DNA of 64,000 bases from Eleusine coracana subsp. coracana. Lineage: Eukaryota > Streptophyta > Magnoliopsida > Poales > Poaceae. Both the position numbers and the translations under genes were made by a program. The DNA is taken from assembly GCA_032690845.1 (NCBI GenBank), contig CM064421.1, positions 43,886,963-43,950,962 of the forward strand. The letters are read 5' to 3'. Below are positions 1-13,040 of this stretch, piece after piece; position 1 is the stretch's first letter, and every line of letters begins with the position of its first letter. The notes below the pieces were generated by a model. That model worked only from the letters and a program-made list of their open reading frames with translations, did no database searches and was not told the origin of the DNA.

Positions 1-1947
1 TCACATATACAGGTAACCAATCTGGCTGTTGATCCTTTCCATACTTAGAATTCGGTGGATCTAACATGCACGACCCGCTGGCCTAAACTTTGTGCATGTT
101 GAGTTTAGTAGAGTACTATATAAAACTAACAAATCACGGCACAACTTTTAACAAACACTTCAAACTCAAAATAGCTTATATTCAAAAGCACTCATAAATT
201 GTTTTCGTTTTGTGCTGAAAATGAATAGTGGCTCTACTAGTTTATATTCCATTTTAAGCATAAAGTGATCCTAAAGTTACACGCATTGTCACTAAGTTGT
301 TTTGACAATCGATTTTCCAAATAAACTAAAATAATAAGCTAAAAAATTTGTTTTGTTGGGTTACTTTTATTAATCAAGTCATGCAAAACAGACCCTTTTT
401 ATGATTTGATTAGGTGTGGAGTACTACAGAAAGCAGCTATTTCACTCATTTTTATGGTGATAAGAACATCTCCAGCAGAATTGGTAAAATTTAAAATCTA
501 AAATTTGTTTTAGTTATTGGAAAGAGAAGAATTAGCAAGCAAGTTTGTGCTTCTCTCCTGCAGAGTACCTATAACTAGATTGCTATAAAGTATTTTAGAA
601 ATTTTATCAATTTAAAGGCTTTTTTTTGTTAAACTGTCAAGACACATGAAATATAGAAAAATTACATTATTAGTGGAGGACTTTCTTGTAAAATTTCCAA
701 GTTCCATCGCCTGCCTTCTGTAGTCTGTTGATGGTCACCAACCTCCAAGTTCCAACTCAGCCATTGGAGCTCCGCCGTCCGGTATATTCAAAAGGCTTGT
801 ATCTCACATTGACAAACACATTGCTAGTTCAATATCCTTTTGTTTCAGAGTGAAAGTAATTGTTAAGTTCGGATTGAACCTTTTTTGTATTGGGGTGAAT
901 AAAAATGCCTACATTCAACGAGCTAGGGATATTATTGGTGCTAAGCTGGTCACATACTCTCTTTGGCCAGATATACACGACAGTCCGAAAGAAATGTTTA
1001 AGTAGTTGAATTGTAGAGTTTGATTAGGACGTCATGTAATCGGAGGACCAGAGAAATGACTAGTGTTGCCTTCTGCCCTTCTATAACTTGGACCTACCAA
1101 GATTATTATTATTATGATTCTAATGAAATAAGAGTATCATCTCATGATCCACATGGACAGGACTGGAGTACAGGTTGGCATGCGTGCTGCAGCTAAGCAA
1201 GCCTCACACTGCCTCATTTGTAGTGTTTCCATATTATCAGAAGATTGAAGTCTATTAGACACAAGAGTAGTATAATCATATTTGTTCTACGCTTAAAATT
1301 GCTCGCTGTTTCTAAGTAGTACAACACTTTGGCAATATGAACCACAATTAGTCAAATGATTCAGTGAGCCCAAAGCTTATCTTAGTGTTAAAATTTCATC
1401 GACCCAACATGATTAGTGGGCAGTTCAGCTGCAAGATGGTGCGTTGCAAAGTGCATATTAACATAGTCAGCTTCTACCTGGAATCAACTACAAAAAGAAA
1501 AAAGCACGACTCCACGCTCCATTCCTGGAAAGTAGCGGCCAATATGAGCAAATGCCAACCCTATCAGGCTACCAGCACTGAAAAGCAACAGCATGATCAC
1601 ATGATACATCCCATTCATACGGCATATAGCACACATGGCCACCAAATTATCAACTACGCCAATTTTTGGCACAACTGTGGCGTGCGGTACAAAACCAATG
1701 AATGCAATAAAGAATATGTGAGGAATTTCTGTGCAAATTACAGTTTTAAATCGACAGTCTTAATTCGGATGGCAGTTCCGGTGAGACTTAACCATAGAAA
1801 TATATCACTAGACATTACACTTGTAGACAACTTACAAAAACACAAACCCTTTTACTCAACCGTTTCAGTATTCTGAATAATGCCAACCACTGGTTCCTGG
1901 CATATAAAAACTCTGCAAGTATATAGCTCTATGGACGCAGACCAATT
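1..1947. other. AT-rich intergenic region and 3' flank of ARF-GAP gene
   Basis: No coding feature can be supported here. The part nearest 1948 is probably the 3' UTR of the minus-strand ARF-GAP gene. Open frames at 1364-1876 (plus) and 1484-1672 (minus) overlap each other and show no family resemblance. A short ATT microsatellite lies near 1103-1115. Confidence 0.5.
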
Positions 1948-4900
1948 TCAGCGGAAGCCACCTTCCGTCCAATATGAGCCAGCGGAGGTCCCGTTCTGAT
2001 TACTCCCCTTGTTGGAGGTGCTGTGATTTTGAGTATCAAAACTGTCATCTTTACCATCGTCCCATCCAGCCCAAGAGTCACTGCTCTGGTGTGATTTTGC
2101 AGGCTCATCTTTCTTGCCTTGGTCATCCCAATCATCCCAAGAATTGGAATTATAATTTTTTGATGAAGAATTATGAGATGAATTCCATCCGTTTCCATTG
2201 GTCTCATGCTCAAACCTTTGGTAAGGCTCACTGTTCTGGTCCCTCCGTTGCCAATCATCTCCCCAGCCACTCGATCCTCCTTCCTTGGATAACTCCTCAA
2301 CCTTTTGCGAGGCCAATGCCATTACTCCTCTCATAATCCCCCAGGTCTTGCTACCAAGCTCTGCAGTTTTATTGGCAACAACACTAACAGTTTCATTCAC
2401 CTTCTGGTCATAGCCCCCTTCCCTCAACTGCAGATCAGACAAACACCATCTTAGGAAAGTAAAAATATCAATGTAACAGAAGAATAAAACACCGGGACAA
2501 TCACAACAATGACATCCTTCAATGTAGTCCATCACCCACTAAAACTGCTTTTCAAAAAGCAAGGAATTACAGAAAGGTATTTCATCTTGCCATGAGAACT
2601 GGGTATGATAACAAATGCATTGCATCAAACTATTGGTGGAAGATCATGGATAAATATGCACGTAAATTTAAAAATTCTCAAAACCATTAATCAAGAGGGA
2701 AGACAGTACAGAACCACTTCAATCTCAATCATTTCTACCAGCTTGTGTGCAAGATAAGGCTTTATTACATCAATATTCATGGATGTTCATTTAGTGTATA
2801 TAATTCTTGAAACATTGTAATATATCATCACAGAAAGACTCAACCACCACACTCTGTGAACCTCCAAGCAATTTCTATCTCCTATATAAACAAATTTAGC
2901 TGTAGCACAATAAGGGACAGGCAGTTGGCATGAAATGCACCTTTGATTGGATTTCTTTTGTGCCAACTTGGACAACACCAGCAGCGGACTGGGCAGCAGA
3001 TGCAGCAACAAGAGAAAGACGTCCAAATCCCTGAAACGATAAAGAATGGTAAAGAAACTGTGAGGTCACCGAGGGCGCTAACTATGCATAGCATTTGCTG
3101 ATGTGATAAATGCATTGATCGCAGTTCAACCAGATCATTTCTCATGTTTGGCACATGACATGCATTTCGAACCTGGGTTCACCACATAAGTGTACATAAT
3201 CACATATGCTAGTCTAGTGGCATGATTTGAAAAGAGCAACATTGTGTCTATAAATGTTTACACTGCAAGCTTGTTATGATTACCATATCCCATATAAACA
3301 GGTTGACCTAACCATAATTAATTGCTCTGTTCAGTGTTCATTAGGCCTTTGAAACTCAAATAGAACATTGAAGTAAAGATCCCTTGCGGCCAGTATAGAA
3401 AAACTGACATTTACGTTCAGATCATGATCCCATAGGTGATCCTCAGATAATTCTAAAATGTAAATTCGAGTGCAGACCAAGATTATAGAACCTATAAGAG
3501 GACCCACAGTCTGGTACGAGGCCTGGAATATAAAATCAGAGCCACGTAGCAACCATACTTCATTTGAATCTTGATCCATAGCATGGGCTCCGACGCCAGG
3601 AAAAAAATCCAGACCCCCCATACGAGCAAGCAGCGCTGCGGGTCTGAGCCAGGCCGAGGGAGGCCGCAGCAAGTAGACAGAAAGATCAATTTCACCTATG
3701 CCCATTTTTCCTATCCAAGCATCGATGGCTACAGTGGCAGGCATTGATGCCTGCATGGAGAAGTTGGGGAGAAAGTGGTTCGGGCACTGACCACTGTGGC
3801 TCCTCTAATGGGCAACTAAGTTGACAAAATTCAGTGTACCGAATTAACAAGTATGAGAGATGTTTATAGTGGGCTTCAAGCAGTTTAAATATCATTCAAT
3901 GCCAAACAATATCCTGGATTCAAATTCTTAGTGTCACACTGTTTGTATATATCTAAAAAAAGCTGGCTTTCTACAGTACATCAGTGCAGCAGCAATTTTG
4001 CTTTCTTTGGAAAACTGATCATCTAATTACCCAACGAATGGATAACTGCGCGCTCTTTGTATTGGGGGATTGTGTCACGGATCAAAAATGGAATCACAGG
4101 TTTTGCTGGATGTAACAGTAACACACAATAGCAGAACGATGATTTGTTTTATTACCTGGGAGACGACCTGAAGGACATCGCCCTGGGCGGCCGCACCACC
4201 ATTCCTATTCGCCGATGGTGCCGGGCTGGATCCGAACCCGACGTACTTGCCTCCCTGGGACGGTGGGAGCCCCTCAGGTTTCGATTGGTTCTCCGCCATC
4301 CTCCTGGCGAAGAAGTCCTCCTTGTTGGCTGCCGAGGCCTCCAGCTGCTGCCTAGTGTACATGTCCTCCGTCGATTTGGACCTCTGCGGCTGCCTACCGG
4401 ACTGCGCCCCCGCGCCGGCGAAGGACCCGGCGGACTGGTTCCGCCTCATGTCCGGCCGGAAGTCGTCGTCCCAGTCGTCCCACCCGCCGCCTCCTCCTCC
4501 TCCAGAGGCGGTGGAGGCGGCCAAGGGTGGCTTCCTAGCAGGGGCAGGGGCGCCAGATCCGGGCGTCTCTTTGACGACGGGCGGGTCCGTCCAGGGCCGG
4601 CCCTCGGCGAGCGCGGCGATGCGGTCGCGGTACGCCGCGGCGGCGTTGGAGTTGTACTTGGCGACGTGGGGCGTCTCCTTGGCCACGCCCCGCGCGGTGA
4701 GGAAGGCGTTGAGGCGGTCGTTGCCGCCGGCCTCCATCTTGCGGAGCTGCGCCTCGGTCCACGAGTCCATGGTGACGGAGCGCACGAAGCTGATGTGCAC
4801 GCCGAGGCCGCGGTGCTTGCCCGAGCACTCGAGGCACATGAACACCCCGTAGGAGACGGACGCCCACTGCGGGTTCCGCTGCGCGCAGTCCACGCAGGTT

Positions 4901-4956
4901 TTGTTCCCCTGCTGCGCCTGCAGCTCCCGTAGCCGCCTCGCCGCCGTAGACGCCAT
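1948..4956 (-). CDS. ARF GTPase-activating protein, AGD6/AGD7-like, 3 coding exons
   Basis: Coding exons on the minus strand are 4956-4156, 3030-2941 and 2427-1948 (phase 0 at both introns), giving 456 aa. The product should stimulate GTP hydrolysis on ARF GTPases at Golgi membranes; this role comes from family knowledge. The N-terminal ArfGAP domain (about residues 4-115) shows the zinc finger as CVDC, 16 residues, then CLEC, followed by the arginine-finger context KHRGLG. The rest is low-complexity with WDDWDD-type acidic/aromatic motifs in both the first and last exons, as in the plant AGD6/7 class, and the length matches that class. The start is the first ATG in frame; the frame stays open upstream but has no earlier ATG. 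The gene diverges from the PABP gene across a 588-bp GC-rich interval. Exon 2 encodes a small Ala/Ser/Val-rich stretch. Confidence 0.93.
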
Positions 4957-5544
4957 CTCCGCCGGATCGGATCTGCGCCTCGGATCCCGCGGCGGGGGGG
5001 AGGTGGAGGTGGGTGGCCCGGGCACAGATGACCTGGAGGGGGGAAAGAAAGGCTGTGGAGGCGACGGAGGAGAGAGAGAGAGAGAGAGGAGTCTCGCCGA
5101 CACGGAACGGCGAGGGGTCAAATACGGTGACTCGGACGCTTCTGCCCTCAGCGCCGCGTGGGCGGTGCCCAGGGCAGACCGGTAATATCTCCCGTCGTCA
5201 CAAGGGCACCGCGGGGAGCCTTGGCTAGTTGGGCGCGGCCGAACCGAACTGTGGCCCACTCCTGACGCCGACAATGCGGGCCCAGCGCGCAGTGACTAAC
5301 GATGGAGGAGGCGGATGTGTTCGGGGTCTCCTCCGAAATGAACGGGCGACCAGCCAGGCGCGGACGGTTTCCCGTGCCCAACGCGAGCTCCGCAGAATAA
5401 AAGGAGGCGGCGGCCCACCTGAGGCGTCTCTTGGCCCTCTCCTGTCGCGGGTTTTTCCGAAACCGCCGCGTCTCCAGGCACTTGACGGTTTCGACGTCTG
5501 CCCTAGGTTCGTTCTTAGCCCATCCCTTCTGTCCCTCGCGGCTC
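4957..5544. promoter_or_regulatory. Shared bidirectional promoter and 5' UTRs of ARF-GAP and PABP genes
   Basis: The interval lies between two outward-facing start codons, is GC-rich and has no supported gene of its own. It must hold both promoters and 5' UTRs. A GA-repeat tract at 5069-5089 lies 113 bp upstream of the ARF-GAP start, likely in its 5' UTR. I saw no convincing TATA box on either strand. Confidence 0.6.
5069..5089. repeat. (GA)n microsatellite
   Basis: About ten uninterrupted GA dinucleotides in the presumed 5' leader of the ARF-GAP gene. On the gene's strand this reads as a CT/TC tract, common in plant 5' UTRs. Confidence 0.9.
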
Positions 5545-8500
5545 ATGGCGGAAGCGCCGGCGCACGCACCGGCGGCGGCCGCCGAACAGGAGGAGGAGAC
5601 GACGACGACGCCGGCCGTCGCGCCCGTGGAGCCGGCGGCGGCGAGCGGGACGATGGAGTCGCAGCCCCCCGCGGCGGCGGTGCCGGCGCTGTACGTGGGA
5701 GATCTGCATGAGAACGCCACGGATGAGGACCTGTTCGACGCCTTCAGCAAGGTCGGAACCGTCACGTCCGTGCGCCTCTGCCGCGACAACGCGACCAGCA
5801 GATCGCTCAGATACGGATACGTCAACTACTTCTCCCGGGCTGACGGTAGGTGCTACGGATCGCGCTTGCATGATCTGCTAGTCTCGATCCCCTTAGTTCA
5901 AGCGATATATTAGGGATGCGCGCGGTTATTCGTTGGAGGGATATTTAGATTGATTCTACCATTGATTTTGATTGTGTGCTGTGGCTAGTTTATTTGTTTC
6001 GTTGATGGGAGGAAAAGGCAGTACTAATGATATCCAGCAATGTGGATTCTTGAGTTTCTTGTTTAGGTAGTTAATAAATTTCTGTGACAATAATAAACAA
6101 GTAAAGGTAGAGGAAATTGGAGGTGAGTAGTAGGAAGGTCTCATGCAGGATGCATGCATCCATGCCATGCTTGCATCCCAGTCCTCCCCGCTTTCACATT
6201 GTGCATGATGTACGGATTTACTGTCCAGCTAAGTAGAAGATTGGTCGTTTATATTTTCTGTTTGTGATATACTTTTTGCTGTCGATGATGATCGAGGAAA
6301 TCCACTAAACCTCTTCAATCAAAAGAATAATACGTTTCTTACTTTTGTGGTGGTCATAATTAAGTCTCAGATCGAAGCACCTCTATTGTACCTTATAGCT
6401 ACATACATGGCGACTAGAGCAAGATACATGAGTCGCACTGCCAAACTTATAATGTGCTTTATTTATTTATTTACTTTTTATATTAGATTTTTAGCTTTGT
6501 CGATTGCACTATCAGCAATGCTCATTTATATTGTGTTGTGATAGTGTCATAAAGGGGCATACAATTACTTAGCAATATGCTTTTATACTTTTTTTTTTTG
6601 CATATGTATTAGGTTCTATCTGGATATCTCGTTGCTATAACCTATATGAAGGTAGGGATCGATTATAGAAGCAAACAGTTACTTAAGTGGATCATTATTT
6701 TATCTGCCGTCATAACAATATTTATAGTGATTCCTTCTTTCCATTATTTCTCGTGTGTTTTGTCTTTAGAATTGAAGACATATATAATGTACATTTTCTG
6801 GAACTCTTTCTGAACAAGCTTGACCTGTTGCATACAGGCATCTGTATGAATCCAGTCACTATAATGTTGGAACAATCAATGTTTGCTTTATACTAAAATA
6901 GCATCTCATCATAACTGTATGTGTGGAACGAAACATGCTATCTATTTCATATGCATATTTATCTGTGCATTAATTGTTACTATTTTTCAGCTATATCTGC
7001 TCTGGAAACGCTAAACCATAGCCTTGTTTTGGGTAAGCCTATAAGAGTAATGTGGTCAAATCGAGATCCTGATGCTAGGAGAAGTGGTGTTGGGAACGTA
7101 TTTGTTAAGGTAAAGTAATGTGATATCTGTACGGTAGATTAATTTCTCATGCATGGCTGTTGTAAGTATTATTAAGTGGTCGTGCTGTATAAATTTGCAG
7201 AACCTTAGTGATTCAGTGGACAATGCAAATCTCCAAGAGTTATTCTCAAAATTTGGAGATGTAATATCTTGCAAAATTATCAGAAATGAGGATGGAAAAA
7301 GTAGGGGTTATGGTTTCGTTCAATTTGCATCACAAGAACTAGCAGATGCAGCAATTGAGAGCCTCAACAACTCCTACTTCGGTGATAGGCAACTGTATGT
7401 TTATGTCAATCTTAGCATTGCCTTGCTCCTTTTTTTTTTGTAATCAATAAGTTAACATATATAGCTGATCCTGTACAGGCATGTTGCTTCTTTCATTAAG
7501 AAAAGTGAACGCTCTGCCAACAATGATGATAGCTATACTAACTTATATATGAAGAATCTGGATGATGACATGACGGAGGAACTTATTAAGCTGAAGTTCT
7601 CTCAGTTTGGTTCCATAGTCAGTGTAAAGATTATGAGGAGAGACGATGGGTCATCAATGGGTTTTGGGTTTGTTAGTTTCCAGAGCCCGGATAGTGCTAA
7701 GAAAGCAAAAGAAGCCATGAATGGGCTACCACTTGGTACCTACTTGACTGAATATAGATACTCAACTTTTTAGATTTAGAAGACTATATATGTGTCTTTG
7801 TATTTATATATGTGTGTTTTTGTATTCTTTTTGTTAGGATCAAAAAATCTATATGTTGCAAGGGCTCAAAAGAAGGAGGAACGAAAGCAATATTTGCAGC
7901 GCTTATATGAGGAGAAGAGAAATGAAATAATAACTAAGAGCAATGTAAATTTCACACTAATGTTTTATGCTATCCATTTGTTCTATCTCATCGTATATAT
8001 TACGTCTGCAACACATCTTTCCATTTATGCTCTTCTATTTTTTTTTTTGGTAGGGATCAAACGTCTATATCAAAAACATTCATGATGAAGTTGATGATAA
8101 TGCTCTCCGTGCACGCTTTGATGAATTTGGTAATATCATATCAGCGAAGGTTATGCGTGATGATAAGGGCATTAGCAGGGGATTTGGCTTCGTTTGCTAC
8201 AGCATCCCAGAAGAGGCAAAGAATGCCGTAAGCAGCATGCGGGGTAATGAATCCTATATTGATAATATTAGTACTCATCTTTTGTAACTTGACCAGTAAA
8301 ATCACATCTTGGTTTCTTAATGCAGGTGTTATGTTTTATGGAAAACCATTATATGTTGCTCTCGCTCAAAGGAAAGAGGACCGACAAGCCTTATTGCACC
8401 AACATTTTACGCAGCTTGCAAGAATGGTTGCTGGATCTGCAAACTCAATGATCCCAACTGGATATCCACATGTTTACTTTGCCCACCCGAGCGCACATAT

Positions 8501-9572
8501 CCCCCAAGGTCCTCCAAGACATGGATTTATGTATCCACCCATGGGGATCAGTCACGAATGGAGGCCAAATATGTTTCCGTCACCACAAAATCTCCAACAA
8601 ATACATTCACCAATGGTATGTTCCTGCATGCATTTGTTGAAAGTTTGGATATTTAATTATTTGTGCTCAGTTAGTAATCGCTATGTACTATGCCCATAGG
8701 TGCCGAGTTCACCTAGGCATTATAGAAGCAACAGGGGAAGGATGACGGGGAATATGGTGCCTCTTCCCCATGGAGTTCACACCATGAACTACGTCGCACA
8801 TGCGCAACCAGCCAAAGATTACTTGTCCATGCCTCGACAGGTATGTTTTATCAGCTTCACTACATTGGTATTATGTATCCATATATATATTGCCTAATTT
8901 TCGTACCCTTTCAAACTTGTTAGAAGTATATGTTAGTGTTGAATTTATAGTACTTTTATTTATTATGATTTACCACTGCCTGATTTTTATTTCTTTTGCA
9001 CTTATACCATACATTTGAGTTTAAGCAGAGATTCAGCCATCCAAAGTACTTCTCAAGCGACGTTGTGGCCAACGGTTTGGCCATCCATCACGGCGACCCA
9101 GTTCCATCGATGAACAATGCCGAGATGTCTGAGCAGCAGATGGTCCTCGGGAACAAGCTCTATCCACTTGTTAAGAGACAACAGGTTATTATTCCCCCGT
9201 AATTAACATTTTACTACCTCCTGCTGGAAATTGTTGGCGTTAAAACATGAATCTTTAGTTCAAATTTTCATTAAGAACCATATTCTAACGTCAAGAAAGA
9301 AAATCTGGAGGAAGTATCTTCCATAACACGGACTGCTAGATTTTGGCCTAACTCGGTTGTTATCCGTCGCACAGCCTGAACTTGCCGGAAAGATCACTGG
9401 AATGCTGATCCAACAGGAGTCCGATGCGGTCGCGATGATTAGCTCGCCGGAGCTGCTGTACGCCAAGGTCGAGGAGTGCGCCCAGCTGCTCCAGGCGACG
9501 AAGAAGGCCGACGATCAGGAGACGCTGCATCCGGGCTTCATGCTGGACTCTGCTGGTGTAAACGCCAACTGA
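5545..9572 (+). CDS. Polyadenylate-binding protein, four RRMs plus C-terminal MLLE domain, 10 exons
   Basis: Exons are 5545-5845, 6991-7109, 7201-7394, 7479-7735, 7838-7944, 8054-8243, 8326-8615, 8700-8840, 9029-9187 and 9375-9572; all phases close, giving 651 aa. It should bind mRNA poly(A) tails in the cytoplasm and support translation and mRNA stability (family knowledge). RNP2/RNP1 pairs are visible for RRM1 (LYVGDL near 49, RYGYVNY), RRM2 (VFVKNL near 137, GYGFVQF), RRM3 (LYMKNL near 226, GFGFVSF) and RRM4 (VYIKNI near 330, GFGFVCY). A Pro/Met/His-rich linker follows, then the MLLE peptide-binding domain (KITGMLIQQ, about residues 588-640). The Ala/Glu/Thr-rich N-terminus is typical of plant PABPs. 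The sequence looks more like the divergent plant PAB3/5 type than the housekeeping PAB2/8 type, but this is an impression. The start is the first ATG in frame. Confidence 0.95.
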
Positions 9573-10853
9573 TGAAGGGCTCGCTGCCAAGCCAGGTTTT
9601 GGCTGATTTTGTGTTTAGGGGTGGTAGCTAGGTGGTTGCTGCTGCTATTTCTGGTTCTAGTTTGCTGAGTATTACCTGCCGGATTGTGGAGTTGCTGTTT
9701 CTTCGTTTTTAGTTATGATGGAGTGATAGAATAAGGTAGAACCTCTGCTTGATACCTATAGAATCTTAGTTTACAAGAGAACAAATATTTCTTTGCTATC
9801 ATGTGGCCTTGCCGTGTTATTCTCATATTTCATTTCTAAGCTAAGAGGAATGTTTTTTTGTGATATGCCTAGCTAAGCAGGAACAATGTCCTGTTATTGC
9901 TCCATCTTTGCAAGCGGGCATGTCGACACACGTGTTTGAACTGATAGTTTCAAAAAAAAAAAAAAGGTTCCCAGCTACTGACTATGCTGATGAAACGGCA
10001 TTTGTGGTTGGTCCGGTGGCACTCAACAACCTGGACGAGCCGAAGGCAACAAGCGCACATTCCTTTGCCACCTATTGACTGAATCAACGTAGAGAGGCTA
10101 CTCAGCCAACTCAGGTTCTAGGTCTGCCTTTGCAAACAAGCGCGCTCGCCATTTTGTGTCCGTAAGTAAAAAGACGGTTGCGTCTGCAGGCAGTTGGCTT
10201 TTTATAATACGTTGCCCTGTGTGCAAGGCCATTTGCCCTGTCTGCAAGGCCAGTTGCGTGACAGCAATTTCAGTTCGTTACGAGTTGTGATGATTGCGTC
10301 GTGCTGAGCCAGGGTACCTTTCACTGATTTAGACTTGTTGTTGCGGAATAATGCACATAATCTTCGTCCTCTGGAACGCTTTCCGCGACCTGAGAAAGAG
10401 TTGCACGGCGTGGTTGGTGGCTTGGGTTGCGTCCGAGCTGGCGCAGTTCGTTTCAGAACAAAAAGACAAGCTGCAGCTTCCCTGAATCCCACGCTGTGTT
10501 CAGCTAGCATTATTTCTTAGCCCTGATCTCAAATTGCCTCACCCGTAAATAAACTGCGGGTGCAGACTGGTAACACATGCTCACGTACCGTCCGGTCCGG
10601 TCATCCTTTTGCACCTCGAAGCATGTACTATACTATACTAGCTCTGGTCTCTGGTTGCAGCTTCTTCGCCGCCCTGTAGCGTGAACACTGAACAGTTTGG
10701 GCAGGACGCGCCAACAAACAAAGCAAAAGGGTGCAGCGGTTGGCGCCGACCCGGGATCGCGGATACGAATATACGATGCGAAAGAGCCGGCATCAGAGCC
10801 AATCTCACGACGAAGCTACCTGGCTTAGCTAAGCACGAGCGAGAAGTCATTTG
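9573..10853. other. PABP 3' UTR and intergenic region
   Basis: The first 200-250 bp are the probable PABP 3' UTR. Beyond that I see only short overlapping open frames of no recognisable family, an A-run near 9952-9965 and moderately GC-rich sequence up to the MITE at 10856. Confidence 0.5.
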
Positions 10854-10855
10854 TA

Positions 10856-11092
10856 CTACCTTCATTCTAAAATATAAGTATTTATTAACTCTAAAATATT
10901 ATATTTAATCATTCGTCTTATTTAAAATTTTATAAAAATATTATTTATTTTATAATGACATGTTATATTATTAGATATATCTTTACTTATGATTTATTTG
11001 TTTTTATGTTTTTGTAAAAAGAATTGAATAAGATAAACAGTCAAACGTGAGTTTCATAATCAATAAATGTTTATATTTTAGAACGGAGATAG
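10856..11092. mobile_element. Stowaway-like MITE (Tc1/mariner type), about 237 bp
   Basis: The left end reads CTACCTTCATTCTAAAATAT and the right end, reverse-complemented, reads CTATCTCCGTTCTAAAATAT. These are near-identical terminal inverted repeats that continue for about 10 further bases, flanked by TA dinucleotides at 10854-10855 and 11093-11094. The CTCCGTTC-type terminus, TA target duplication, small size and AT-rich non-coding interior match Stowaway MITEs of grasses. Confidence 0.85.
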
Positions 11093-11108
11093 TATCGTTT
11101 GCTGGAGT

Positions 11109-11824
11109 TAGGGCTGGTTGTCGAGTCGGCTCGGCTCGGCTTGACACTAGCTCGCTATAGCTTATTAGTATAACGAGCTAGCTCAGCTTGACTCATTATA
11201 CTAACAAGTTAATACTGTAGTTCGGCTCGACTCATTATGCTCACGAGCTAGCTCACTATGGCTCGTCGAGCTTTACTTAAAATACATATTATTTTAATTA
11301 TATAAAAAAATAAATAACATATATCATATAAAAATATCATATATTTTAGATAATCAAATATATTTAGCATGTAAATCAAACATTATTTATCCATATATCC
11401 ATCCATCTAGGTTATCGAAATATATATTTTTAGAAAAATAATATATTTACACAAGTTTTATAACTAAGTGTTCATTATAAGCTATATAAGAGAAATATAG
11501 TAGTGCTCCAACTTCAAGTTTGTTAATTCTAACTCGTTAGGAGTAGATTATTATTGTCTTTATATGTTTAGAGTTTGTATTTGTACAAGGATTGAGTTAA
11601 ATTGTGATAGACTAGGCCATGGTCTATAATAATAGGTTGACTGTATTTTTTAACATTACGCAGCTTGTTAGGCTCGTGAGCCAGCTCACGAGTCCGCTCG
11701 AGTTGGCTCGTTAACATAACGAGCTAATAAATTAACTTAATTCGTTTAAAATTAAAACAAGCCGAGTCGAGTTTATCTTCGAGTCGAGCGAGCTATCGAG
11801 ATATGAGTTTTATTGCCACCCCTG
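11109..11824. mobile_element. hAT-like non-autonomous element rich in GCTCG/GGCTCG subrepeats, 716 bp
   Basis: The element starts TAGGGCTGG and ends CCACCCCTG (reverse complement CAGGGGTGG), so the termini match at 7 of 9 positions. It is flanked by an 8-bp near-perfect target duplication, GCTGGAGT at 11101-11108 and GCTGGAGC at 11825-11832. Eight-bp duplications and CAGGG termini are hAT hallmarks. Both subterminal zones (about 11115-11275 and 11660-11800) carry many GCTCG, GAGC and CGAGC words in both orientations, around an AT-rich core with no coding capacity. Confidence 0.75.
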
Positions 11825-11832
11825 GCTGGAGC

Positions 11833-12578
11833 TCCTCCGAGGCCGCACCGCGTGCCCAGCGCCAGGCACCGCGCGAGATCAATGCATTACTCGACCATTG
11901 CCCCAATCAAGCGCCTGCAGCCACCGCGTCGTCCCACGCCGCTGGCACTGGCCCAGCACGAGCAGCGACACGCACTGCCACCTCCACCACTGCCGGCGCG
12001 CGGTCCACCGTCTCTACACTCTACTGCGCACGTCTCCACCTTCACCTGCAAGGTAAAAATGGAACCGGGCGCATGCCTGTAAAAGACTACGCTCATTTGA
12101 ACCCTTTGTTGATTGAAATCTTGAACCTTTTGTTGATTGAAGTCTTGCTGCAGTTGGTGAACTCCTCCCTGGCAGTGTGAAGGCCTGCAGTCGACGATCG
12201 GTGTCGCGTCACTAAGCCTCAGAGACCGTGTTCTATGCAATGTCTCTTTCTGATGATGGGCGAGAGACCGTGTCTCTAGACTCTCACAATTCCCTTCTCA
12301 ATCGCAATACAATCCTTCCGAGATCTTGCTCGGTACCGACTCCATTTCCTTTCTCTAATTTGCGCCGTCTATAAATACGCGAAAAGAGTTATCGCGAAAG
12401 AGAGAGAGGGGAGGGGAGGCTGACCAGTGGTATGGCCATGGGCCAATTGAACTTGAATCGACAAATGTTAACCATGCGCAAATGCCAAATATAAGATGAA
12501 TCAACTGCTTCATAGACTAAACCAAGGTGCTCACCCTGCTATCTGGGAGGTCAAAGAGAGGGATATTCAAGGTCAGAA
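11833..12578. other. Intergenic, no supported gene
   Basis: A GC-rich stretch to about 12080 is followed by unique-looking sequence. A near-repeat of the words GAGACCGTGT is seen at about 12222 and 12266. Short overlapping open frames on both strands show no family features. Confidence 0.4.
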
Positions 12579-13040
12579 CTTCCAAAGAAGATATGGTCTC
12601 ATATACATTCCCTACTGCCAATGAGGGATGTTGCTCAAGTTGCTTGCGTGTCTCAGGTTTGTACGTTCCTGGAAAGTCCGTCCCAACCTTACTTTCAACA
12701 TAGAGGCATTGGGCATAAATAATAAGAAATGCCACATGGAACAAATAAAAGATTTCACTAACATAGTGGACAACGGAGGTATTGGTGTCAAGACTTTAAA
12801 GTTTAATTTTGATGCAGGATATGATAAATACTATAGGTGTCATAACAATTGGCTTTGGATTGTTAAACCAGGGGATTGAAGAACTTGAGCTCACCATGTC
12901 GTCAATTTTTGCATTGTGCAACTTCCCCATGCCAGTTTTATCTGGTGGAATTGGAGCCTCACTTCAGACTCTTACCCACTGTGAATGCAAATTTCAACCC
13001 AGTGCCAGATCTAGTTATTTCGGAAGGAAAAATCCTTTCG
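12579..13040 (+). pseudogene. F-box/LRR-type protein relic
   Basis: Translation from 12579 gives an F-box-like start (LPKKIWSHIHSLLPMRDVAQ, then VACVSQ), after which the frame is lost. It resumes one frame away with RSWKVRPNLTFN and an LRR-like stretch (KTLKFNFDAGYD, GIEELELTMSS) that needs at least one more frame change. Grass F-box/LRR proteins carry this order: LP..IW..IHSL.P.RD.A..ACVS, then RSW...PNL. There is no start codon, several frames are needed and no complete LRR array follows, so this is a degenerate fragment. Confidence 0.7.

Noticed and set aside
1484..1672. Minus-strand 62-aa frame with a hydrophobic stretch
   Set aside because: No ribosomal, splice or family context; it overlaps another frame and lies in the 3' flank of the ARF-GAP gene.
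4144..4932. Plus-strand open frames of 262 and 201 aa
   Set aside because: They lie antisense to ARF-GAP exon 1; GC-rich codon composition opens all frames. No domain is visible.
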